Assembly (NCBI GenBank): GCA_013350335.1
Contig: CM023539.1
Location: forward strand, 47,726,631-47,790,630
Source of the DNA: Chimonanthus salicifolius
Lineage: Eukaryota; Streptophyta; Magnoliopsida; Laurales; Calycanthaceae
DNA length: 64,000 nucleotides
Reading direction: 5' to 3'
A model generated the notes under the pieces. The model did no database searches. It was not told where the DNA came from and saw only the letters and a list, made by a program, of their open reading frames with translations. The translations under genes and the position numbers were made by a program. Shown here piece by piece: positions 24,166-34,050 of this stretch (position 1 is its first letter; every line of letters begins with the position of its first letter).

Positions 24166-25093
24166 GCACATTAGATTCAGAATTATTGTTTAAAAATTTT
24201 TAAAAAAATTGACTGACTCAGCCCGAGTCAACTCTATTCGATGGAATTTAGAATCGAGTCAATGAGGTTCTTTGAAGTTTTTACAATTTATTTTTTAAAA
24301 CCTCAGTTAAATTGCTTGTCTAAATAAGATTTCGAGTTAAATTTCTGTTTTGAACTATTTATAATTTAGTTCACAAGTAAAATTGTATGATCACAATTAC
24401 TATCACACTAATATTCATTACACATTTTCTACTTTTAAAAGGGTAATATTGTCGTTATCAAATTTCCAAATGCAAGTATTTTGATTTTTATATTCTCTTG
24501 TTGTAAGCATGCAAAGATACTGAAACACTTTTGAAAAAATAATTTTAATTTTATTTAAAAACTTTTTCATAGATATTTTTATACATGAATTGACAGATGC
24601 TTTGAATTGGTGAAAGATCAATATATTATTGGCCATGCATATCGAATTATAAGTAATTGAAGGCATGCAAGCTGAAATATTTGGACAGTCATTATAATAA
24701 CCAAAGAGTAATATACAAGCAAAGAGCAGAAAAATAAACATACAGCTGTGGAAAAGTAATGTAGAATGGGCTTCAGTTTATAATAAATTAGTGTAAAGTT
24801 TCAATCAAAGTTTCTTAATTAAATTTTTGACTAAATTTAAAAACTAAAATCTGATAACTTCTTGTTCAATAAAAAATTTAATTGAAAGTTTATATCAAAA
24901 CATAAAAAATCAATTTGCAATAAACATATTTTTTAAAGCACTTTAGACTTTAGGGTTTAGTCTCTCTAAAGCCAACTTTACGGTGAGGATTGAAGACTTG
25001 GGAGTTGAGACCACTGATGATCTCAGGCAGGAGAAGAAAAAAAAATATTTATATGTAGTTTGCTTTTGTAAAAGATTCAAATATATTGAAATG

Positions 25094-25353
25094 GGGTAGC
25101 CATTCTAACATGGGTGGAATTTTTTATGAGACACGGATTTTCGTGATTTCTAACTTTACCCTTCACAAGTGAACCGGTCAATTAACCTATTTGTTGTTCT
25201 TTATGAAAAAAGTCTCATTTTAGTGATCCAGTAAGTGAGCCGATTTCTGATATTTTTTTAAAATGTTTTCGGTACAGCAGGATAGAGTAAAATGGGAAGT
25301 TTGGAAAAATCTGTGTCTTCTAAAATACTTCACCCAAGTTAGGATGGCCACTC
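25094..25353. mobile_element. Mutator-like MITE, copy 1 (260 bp, 9-bp TSD)
   Basis: Terminal inverted repeats are GGGTAGCCATTCTAACATGG at the left, against the reverse complement of the right end, GAGTGGCCATCCTAACTTGG. The similarity continues inward to GAGACACGGATTTT. The flanking 9-mers ATTGAAATG and ATTGAACTG match at 8 of 9. A 9-bp TSD with G-starting TIRs points to a Mutator-type MITE. Confidence 0.8.
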
Positions 25354-25726
25354 ATTGAACTGATATGAATTCATAAAGGCTCAATTACAGACAATGATAA
25401 GTAAATGGTAAATGTTGAGCTTAGTGGAAGATAATACTCTTTTATACCCTTTGTTTGACATCATAAATCATTTTATCAACATCTTAATCAACTCTTGAAA
25501 AACTAATGTGAATTGTCCCGTAAACATGAGGATATAAAAGAGTATAATTTCAATATAAGTATAGCATCTATTTAAATAAATGTATCTAAATTTTATAAAA
25601 ATATGAGTTACATTGATGTATTCAAGCTTCTCACAGTCGAAAAGAGCCTCTCTTTCTCTCTAATCAGATCCACACTTTTATATCTTTCGAACACCAAATA
25701 AGATTTAATATGAACACAAAATTTCT

Positions 25727-26012
25727 GAAGTTGACAAAAGTCTTTGAAAAATCAGTGATTCTATAAAACTTTGAAATACTTTTCTCTTAATGATTAGTTT
25801 TTTAAGGTAAGTTCTACCTTAAAAATGTTAACATGATTTTTTTCATGGTATCAAAACAAACACGTGCACGTAAGGGACGGTGTAAAGTTGACAAAAGTCT
25901 CACATTACCTACACTGAAAAATCAGTGACTCTATATAATACTTGAGGTACTTTCCTATTAATGTCTAGCTTTTGAGAGTAAATTTTATCTCAAAAATGTT
26001 AACATGATTTTC
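25727..26012 (+). mobile_element. TRIM-like element, second family
   Basis: A direct repeat of about 115 bp (near 25727-25845 and 25890-26012) shares TTGACAAAAGTCT, AAAAATCAGTGA, TCTATA and AAAAATGTTAACATGATTTT. Between the repeats is CATGGTATCAAAACAA (about 25847-25860), resembling the tRNA-Met primer-binding site, then AGGGACGGTG before the second repeat. LTR, primer site, short spacer, LTR is TRIM architecture. The exact ends are uncertain. Confidence 0.6.
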
Positions 26013-26130
26013 TTTATAAATCACTTTAAAATAATTTTTTAATTAAAAAGTTGTGTGAAAATGTGAAATTTCAATTCAAAAGTAAATTATCTTAAATTGA
26101 GATGAAGTTGAATAGTAATATGGAGTGGGC

Positions 26131-26262
26131 CACATCCCATGGGAATATGTATAGAGTAAGGTCCCATCGATTTACCCGGTGTGTGAGGATAGGGGGTTTT
26201 CACACACCTCGGAGGACTAGTCAAGTGCGATACCTGGACACCTCCGGACCTAAAAAAAATAA
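26131..26262 (+). mobile_element. SINE family 1, truncated copy with 14-bp TSD
   Basis: Its 3' half (TACCCGGTGTGTGAGGATAG, GGAGGACTAGTCAAGTGCG, GGACACCTCCGGACC then an A-run) matches the family. The exact duplication AATATGGAGTGGGC flanks it at 26117-26130 and 26263-26276. Confidence 0.82.
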
Positions 26263-27434
26263 AATATGGAGTGGGCAAGTATGAGTAGGAGTGGGTCCAA
26301 GGAACCCTAGTAATACAAGACTGCATAAATATGAAAAATAGATTAGAGTGGAATTTGATTAGATTAAATAATACATAACTTGCAAACAAGTGTATACTTT
26401 TGGCTGCTCAACGTTGAAATTTGTCCATGATAATGATAAAGACGCCATTGAATCTTTTCTAAACCACAAAACAAGAAAATTGGATGTGTATGAGTGGGGA
26501 CCACCACTATGGGTGGGTGGGGTCATGGTGGACCCCATCCGATATGGGTTCTTCTATACTTCTAGTGAGACTTAAGAGTTTTTAAGAATTTGTCATTGCT
26601 GTTACAGTCATTATTACTAAAATTATTTATTTTATTTATAAAACTGAGACATTTTAAGTTTTTAAAGCGAAGAAACAGAAAGAATACACGTATAGTGAGA
26701 GAGATACTTAAAAATATAAATTAAATAGTAAAAAAATGATTTTTGATTTTATAAAATAGAAGATAATTAAAAAAGGCCGAACAAATACAAATTGAATTAA
26801 AGGATTTAATGATAAGAATTATAATAAATTTTTATCTTTAAAGAATCAATCCACAGATGCCAAAGTTTTGACCAATTTTAGTCTACATTCATAAACTTCA
26901 AAAAAAAAAAAAAATTTAAATTAAATACATTTTTATGTTACATTAATGCTTGGCATTATACAATAAATGACATTGTTTTCTAGTCATTCTTATGTTGTGA
27001 GAAAAAGTCAAAAAATGCAAACAGCTGGTGGAGCCAACTATTATAGAATTATGAGAAGTTTGACTTGGTCAATGGCTATAAAATAAGTTGAAATAGACAA
27101 TAATAGGCCATGAAGCAACACTTGTAGGGATGCAAATGGTTTGTATTTGATTGGTATACATATGATTAAGATGGATAAGTTTGTACGTGTATAAATATAT
27201 ATAGTGGATTTTAATTTGAATACAAATATATTTAGAAGTGAAAATCTATATAATCTTTTCAACAAAAATTCAAAATAATAGGAAGTCAAATTCCCACTTT
27301 AAAAAAATAACTCTAATTCCCTTTTTAGCAGTAACAAAAAAAATTTCATTAATAAAAAGATGCAAATACAAAAAGGATCATCACTTGTAAAAAAATATGA
27401 ATTTTTTCATTATCGTATTTTATCTATAGTTTAA

Positions 27435-27676
27435 GGATGTCTATCCTAATATGGGCAAAATTTATTAGGAGATACGGGATAGGTGAAATTCTTATTTTAT
27501 CCCTACTGGTGTACCGCTCATCAAGTACTGGTATACCGATATGTAGAATATATACATGAGTGGCATGTTAACGGTACACCGATATTTGATGAACGGTATA
27601 TCAGTAGAGGTAAAATTGGAATTTAACTCTATATCGTGTCTCCTAACATATTTTGCCCGTGTTAGGATGACTAGCC
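27435..27676. mobile_element. Mutator-like MITE, copy 2 (242 bp, 9-bp TSD)
   Basis: It belongs to the same family as 25094-25353. The left end is GGATGTCTATCCTAATATGG and the right end is the reverse complement of GGCTAGTCATCCTAACACGG. Inner TIR blocks are GGGCAAAAT and TTAGGAGACACG / TTAGGAGATACG. The flanks ATAGTTTAA (27426-27434) and ATAATTTAA (27677-27685) match at 8 of 9. The centre holds CGGTATACCGATA-like near-palindromes. Confidence 0.8.
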
Positions 27677-28024
27677 ATAATTTAAAATCTTAAAATTCGA
27701 GTTTGACTCAAAATTTTATCTCAGTTAAAAAACTCAAACGAGTTTTTCAATTTAACTCGAAAAAATTCGTTGACTCACTAAACTTTCCTATCAACTTGAA
27801 TCAAGTAGAACGAATTGACTTGAATTTTTCAAAATTTTAAACAATTAATTTAAACACATAATGCGTATTGATATATTATTTAGATTATCCAAAAGAGGTC
27901 CCATGTTACTCTTCAATGTATGAACTTTTGGAAAATCAAAGTATCAAACACTTAGTTTAATATGTGCAGCTGTTTGGTTTTGGAGTATGAGAGGCTTCAC
28001 AGTCAATTTAGGCCAGCAAAGATG

Positions 28025-28445
28025 CCTTTTGAAGATCACTCTAAGTTGGACATAAGAGCAGGGTGTGAACTTTCAAAGGCAAATATCTTAAGTTACTTAA
28101 ATGACTACATTAATCCAACTATATTATTGAATAATCAACATATTATAATGTTTCGTGCCCTACTAATGACTTATAGAGTTTAGGGTATCTCGGATCACTA
28201 TTATGTTTCTGGCCCTCTCATTGGTAGGAGGTGCAAACCTTAAATTTTGGTGATATGATGTTAATTAAGATTTCATTCTAATAGGATCACCACCAATATA
28301 CTTAAGATTAATTAATCCAATTCTTGGCTCCCCACTAATTTGATAGTAGTATAATTTGTGGCCAATTTGGATTCAAGGTTGCCCATTTCAACCAACAAGT
28401 GTGAAAAAGAGAGCAACAAATCCACCTAAGTATAATAGATCTAAA
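28025..28445 (+). repeat. Dispersed repeat of unknown class, copy B
   Basis: The second copy of the sequence described at 23712-24165, same orientation, 4.3 kb away. It ends directly before a SINE. Confidence 0.65.
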
Positions 28446-28453
28446 CTCATCAT

Positions 28454-28658
28454 TTTTTTTATGAGCAAGGTGGTCAGACATCTCACCTGAAGGGAACTTT
28501 ATCTGACTAATCCTTAGAGTATGTGAAGACCTTCCAATTCGGCATGCACTAAGTAAGCAACTAAAGGGAGTGGCCCGTTCGGATTGAGCGTGAATGAAAC
28601 TCAAGACCTTACTTCTTGAAGCAGACTTCTTGATCATCTGGCCATCCCTTTGTGGCTC
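28454..28658 (-). mobile_element. SINE family 1, full-length but diverged copy
   Basis: The T-run at the left is followed by ATGAGCAAGGTGGTCAGACA, the family 3' end in reverse. GTGAATGAAACTCAAGACC corresponds to the B box and the tRNA-like head lies at the right. The flanks AACTCATCATT and AACCCCATCATT form an imperfect TSD. Confidence 0.72.
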
Positions 28659-29166
28659 AACCCCATCATTAATTAAACTCCATCTTTGAATAAAATAGCA
28701 AGGATGAAATTTTGGAATTAAATGTTTGCTGGATGGACATTTTAAAAAGGGTGATGTACGAAGAAGATAGTAGTTTACTATTTTTTTTAAAAAAAATTAT
28801 TTTTTCTAAATTATATTTGATTTAAAATATAAGTGAAAATGAAATAAAATGGACTCAATGAATATGGACCTGACCCAAATTTAAATATATCTAGCTCATT
28901 CCATTAATTCCATTTTCACTTATTCTTTAAACCACACAAGCACTAATGAATGCCATATTTTTGCCATTGTATTGGCTTCTCACTTTTGGGTCATGATCCC
29001 TCCATGATAATCTCAGACTGCCAATGGTCTAGGTTCATCGCATCTATTGAATCTACAAAAATACAACCCTTATTATGATAGTGGTATATAAAAATAAATT
29101 AAATAAACCATATCCTTAAATCTAATCTACCATTTTCTCTTTTTAGAGACGTCCACTTGTCCATCC

Positions 29167-29559
29167 CTAAGGTACAAATATCGGCTGATATGGCCGATAT
29201 TCGGTCCTAAATATCAGTCAAAATATCGGCCGATATTCATAAATATCGGTATTTAAATTTTTTTTTTTTTTAAACACCGATACTGTTTTTCGCGGTTTTT
29301 TCATGGTTTTTCGCGGTTTTTCGCTGTTTTCCGCGGTTCAGGGTTTACGGTTCTCACAGGTGCTCACGGTTTTTTGCGGTTTTTCACGGTTCGTCACGGT
29401 TTTTTGCGGTTTTTTCACGGTTCTGATATCGGAGGAGAGAGAAAATGCCGATATCGGTATGAGAAATAAACTTATCGGCCGAAATATCAGCCATATTGCA
29501 TATCGGCCGATATTTGCATATCGGCCGGTATATCGGCCTTGCCGATATTTAAACCCCTG
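29167..29559 (-). mobile_element. hAT-like MITE of the CGGCCGATAT family, copy 5 (393 bp)
   Basis: It is an inverted counterpart of copy 4: it starts CTAAGGTACAAATATCGG and ends GATATTTAAACCCCTG. The exact 8-bp TSD GTCCATCC is at 29159-29166 and 29560-29567. The centre (about 29285-29425) is the complementary CACGGTTTTTTGCGG-type minisatellite. Copies 4 and 5 are the longest members and define both termini of the family. Confidence 0.93.
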
Positions 29560-29569
29560 GTCCATCCAA

Positions 29570-31550
29570 TATTGCAATTTGCAAATTACCTGCATTAGAT
29601 ACGTTTCATTTTGCAAATCATGCAAAATAGGACTCAAATCACAACATGGAAATTAAAATATGTGGAAATTGGAAAAAAAAAAATTATATAATAAAGAAGG
29701 AGTGATGCATGAGTGCAAGCAAAGGGGAAGAAGTAAACGAAGTACAGCAACAGAAAGACCAGTTGCAGAAGAAATCTATTGAGTCTTGAGCATCAAAGAG
29801 AGAAGGAAGAAATGGTTCAAATGATAATCTTGAGTCAAGTTTCAGAGTTCTTTAGAATTCAAACATGGACATGTTTGGTACATGACCAGAAAAAATTCTA
29901 GTCATTGGATTTTGAGAGAGATGAAGTACAAGCTAACTCCACTCTAATGAGACAGCTTTCTTCTTTGTGTGGCGAATCTAATTAGCAGTTGCAATTATTG
30001 AATTAATCTCTTAATAAGATTCAAATTAGTGAAATCAACATGCCTAGGTCTGGCCCAAGTCAACTGGAACCTGAGCCATTAATTTGATAAATAAGTGGGT
30101 CAAACTAGTCATGGATCAAACATTAGAGGTGAGACTAATTCTACATATACACAAAATCATTTGTATGTTTCGTGTATTAGGTAATTCCAAGAAGAATCGC
30201 ATCTGAGACCTCTTTAGTCTATTTTTAAAAGTTTAAACCAACTGAGCTACTCCTGTGTAGGCCTATTAATCTCTACTTATCTATTCATGAAGCATATGCA
30301 TTTTATATTCATGCATGTAGACATTTAAAAGTATATTTCAATGGAAAGAATTCTCTAATGGTTACAAACAATGGCTCTGATCCACCCAATTACTATTATA
30401 AGAACACAAATAGGTCAGCCCAACGGGACTTGTTTTTCTTTTCAAATGGGCGGGTCATCATTTTTGTGACCCGCTTTGTTATAGAGTCAGCATAGCTAAA
30501 CTTGTTCACTTAGTGTCTGAGTTTCTCACACGTTAATCCAAAAAAAAACATAACCATCAGCGGTCTGGCCCGAAACTTGCTTATTGACACCCTTCATTCA
30601 AATTCAATTAAAAGATGGAATTCAAACATTCTAAAACTGATGAAGCACATAAAATCATGCTCTTCATATCTATCTCATATTAGGTTGGCCCATATCTTAG
30701 AGTGAATTTCACGAAGCACATGACAAGTCATCAATGATTCTTAATAACCATTACTAATTAGACCCAATTCAATTTCAATTTAAATCTTACATATGTCTTT
30801 TATATTGATATAACTTACATGAAAAATACATCATCTAAGCATTATTAGAAGTGATTACATGAATTTGATCACACTTGAACTCAAACTAAGAAGGATCCGT
30901 AAACAGGTCCAAGGTCCAAAATATAGACACTATTTTTTTTTTTTTTAAAGTTACATAATATAGGAGACATGTTTTCCAATATTATTAACATCTTCTAAGT
31001 CTTTATCATAAATGAATTCTCTCAAGAATTATTAAGTTAGTGCCTTAATGTACTTATAATAAATATCTAGACTATGACCTAATGGGCTCTATCATGTATA
31101 GAGTATAGACCATGCACCACATGACCTGCCCTAATGCTGCTTATTGAAGTTTCTTTTGATATTTTTTAAAGGAACACAGTTCATTAAACTCAAATATAGT
31201 AGAAAAATTTACATCTTATTTTTAGATTAATACTAAATGTCTGTGTCATTTATATCATATTAATGCTATCACATTTTTCTAAATGTTGTTTAAGTATTTT
31301 GTCCTTTTTTTATTTGAAATGGGTTATTGACCATACTCAAGTTTATTGTAGTTTTGTTATTTTATAAATGTTTGCTAAAAGATTGATGGTTTTATAAATA
31401 AATTAATTAAAAATCAACAAAATTGAGATCTTATAAAATAGGGTAAAACTATTGGGAGGAAAATAAGATGAAGCTATTCCATAGCATATGCAAACGTGGC
31501 TAAAAGCGCACCTTGCTTGACAGGTTTTTTACCTAAGAAAATAAGATCTA
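29570..31550. other. AT-rich gene-free stretch
   Basis: No gene is seen. At 30145-30262 a minus-strand tRNA-like pattern (GAGACCTC then CCAACTGAGCTAC) looks like a decayed SINE family 2 copy. Confidence 0.5.
30145..30262 (-). repeat. Decayed tRNA-derived SINE-like fragment (family 2)
   Basis: On the minus strand AGTAGCTCAGTTGGTTTAAA matches a Pol III A box, and GAGGTCTCAGATGCGATTC occupies the B-box position. The A-box match is good, but no A-tail or TSD could be fixed. Confidence 0.5.
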
Positions 31551-31557
31551 AATAGGC

Positions 31558-31835
31558 CAAGGGTCCAAATATCGCCGAGACTGAAATATCGGCCGAGATT
31601 TTTTCTCTCTCCTCAAATTTTTTATTTTGAAAATCTCGGTGGCTTTTTTTTGAAAAAAATTATTTAAAAAAAAAATAAAAAAGGCTATTTTCTTTTAAAA
31701 TAAAAATATCGATCGATATTTCAAATATTGACCGATATCTAGCCCGATATTCGTCCGATATAGACAATTATCAGCCGAGATATCGGTCGGCCCCACGATT
31801 GATATTCGGCCGATTTTTTTTTCTTTATACCCCTG
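31558..31835. mobile_element. hAT-like MITE of the CGGCCGATAT family, copy 6 (278 bp)
   Basis: It starts CAAGGGTCCAAATATCG and ends TTTATACCCCTG. The exact 8-bp TSD AAATAGGC is at 31550-31557 and 31836-31843. The interior has repeated ATCGGCCGAGA, GATCGATATT and CGTCCGATAT motifs. Confidence 0.92.
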
Positions 31836-32213
31836 AAATAGGCTCGTGAAAAGCCTCATCCCAGCTCTTCAGTCATTTTTATATGTTTAAAATCTGTTTT
31901 ATTAGACTGGACTTGAGCCATGCATGAACAAGATTACTAGAACCCATAATTTTTAGGTTTATATCACATTTCTCCCTGATTAGGGCATAATCTCCATCAC
32001 AGAAGTCATTTTTATAAAGTACTTGATAAAAAGTAAAAAAATTCTTTTCAAAAGAGTATTCTCCAAAAAGCCATTTTTTTCCATTTTCAGAGAGGATATT
32101 CGATTGTTTGAGTATTTATAAAAAGAGAGAAGAAGAAAGAAACATTGTTTTCTTATTTAACTTTAATCTTAAAGTTAAGAGTAAATTTTACTAAAATAAT
32201 TTATGGTAGAACT

Positions 32214-32418
32214 CAGGGGTTTAAAAATCGGTATCGGCCGATACGATATGTCGACCGATATATCGGCCGATATTTTTCTCTTTCTTCCTTGTTTTTTTAA
32301 ATATCGGGCCGATATTGTGAATATCGGCCGATACGATACATATCGGCCGATATTCACATATCCAAAACCGATATATATCAGCCGATATGATACGTATCGG
32401 CCGATATTTCAACCCCTG
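32214..32418. mobile_element. hAT-like MITE of the CGGCCGATAT family, copy 7 (205 bp)
   Basis: It starts CAGGGGTTTAAAAATCGG and ends TTTCAACCCCTG. The exact 8-bp TSD GTAGAACT is at 32206-32213 and 32419-32426. Almost the whole element is permuted CGGCCGATA palindromes, so it can fold on itself at many registers. Confidence 0.93.
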
Positions 32419-32425
32419 GTAGAAC

Positions 32426-32724
32426 TAGGGGTGTAACTTGAGTAGGCTTAACCCCAGTCTGCATTTGAAAAGAAAAAAAATAAAGAATTCAATTGATATT
32501 GTGTATAAATATAAAATTTATGTATATTGTTAAAGAAAAATACAAAATAAATCAATTTTAGGCCCAAAGAAACTTGAAATCAGTCTCAGATTTTGGCAAA
32601 TACAATTTGGGCCGGGATTGAGTGTTTGCCAGATTGTGTCAACTTGGGCCCAAGGTTGGATCCTTTAATGGAAAATGGGGCTCAGGTTAGGTAGTCCAAC
32701 AGCCGACCCATTTGAGTTGTAGCC
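32426..32724. mobile_element. Possible second hAT-like MITE, decayed
   Basis: The left end TAGGGGTGTAACTTGAG and the right end (reverse complement TAGGGCTACAACTCAAATGG) are inverted relatives. They also resemble the ends of the 35860-36225 element. No 8-bp TSD is left, so the call is tentative. Confidence 0.4.
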
Positions 32725-32729
32725 CTAAG

Positions 32730-33900
32730 TGAAGGGTTAGGTCATGTACAAGCCAAATAGTAATAAATATTTTTCTTTGAATCAACATGAGCTAACTTAA
32801 AATTTTGATACCTAACTCAATTCAACTTGAATTTCATTTCACTCAACCTAACTAACCCGTCCTAACCGAAAAGTCTCTAGAAAAAAAAAGAAAAGAAAAT
32901 TGAAAATTGAGATAAATAAATCATTTTAATAAAAAAATAAAAGCGAGAGTACTTCCTATTTATATTAGGACTTCGGAGTTGAACCGTGGAAACATCTTAA
33001 ACTTGTGGGATGAGTCACAACTCACGAGTCACGAGTAAATATTTTACGAGTAGGTCTACTAGATAATTGGGGAAGAAGTCCATGTTGTGAAATCTGAAGA
33101 ATAACTTTCCACAGTTGGGTAAAAATAAGACAAATTATGTTGGCAGTTTTTCCAATTCCATCAAATAAAAGAAGATGTAATAGATTAATTAAATACCTTA
33201 ATTTTAACTCACATTATGCTTCTACTCATCAAAGCGAAACTATGAAATAGAAAGCCAAGCCTTTATTTTGCCCCAATCATATTTCCAATGGCTAAATTGG
33301 CAACTGTTTAGGTTCATATAAAGTGATTAAGAACTTTAAATGGAGCGGATTTTTTCACTTACTATTGGCAAGTTGATGCAGGCTGTATAAATTATATAGA
33401 AATTAAAACTTTTAATATCTAAAAAAATAAAAAATTACATAGATTAGAGACAAATACGTAGAAGAAATGTGACATTTTTAGCTAAGGAATATCTTGTATA
33501 AGTATACCTCTATCTATTGCATCTGAATATTTAACTAAATATCCTCTCAAATATTCACAATATAACTAAATATCCTCTCAAATATTCACAATATTTTCCA
33601 ATCTAACATCAAAAAAGAGATAGAACTAAGAAAATATTATTAGTGCAAACCATGGAAAAAAATGAGCATAGTTAGAGCTTAAAAGTCCTCTGTTGCTCTA
33701 TTATAAACGATGGATCCACCAGGATACCAAAACTCTGAATCTTAATTTAGGTAAGCATCACATCACCTTCCTTCAGATTCCATCTTCATCCACTTTCCAG
33801 AAAAAAGATATAATCAACCAATTGTTTTAGAAATCATTAAGTAAAAATAGGATGAGGAAAATGCCAGGAAAGTTCTATCCTACAAAAGAGCAAGGACCCA
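32730..33900. other. AT-rich intergenic region upstream of RGLG
   Basis: No gene is seen. A 31-bp perfect tandem duplication lies at 33532-33593. The right part should carry the RGLG promoter. Confidence 0.5.
33532..33593. repeat. 31-bp perfect tandem duplication
   Basis: The unit starting TAACTAAATATCC is at 33532-33562 and again at 33563-33593. Confidence 0.92.
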
Positions 33901-34050
33901 TATCTTTTCTTTAATGAATAGAATCAAATTCTATTCTTTATTCATAATTCCACGCCAACCACTGAGCATCTCTCTTCTACTTTGCTTCTCTCTTCTCTTC
34001 TCTTCTATTTTATCTTTCCAGCAGCAAGAAACAAAGAAAGAAAGAAAGAG

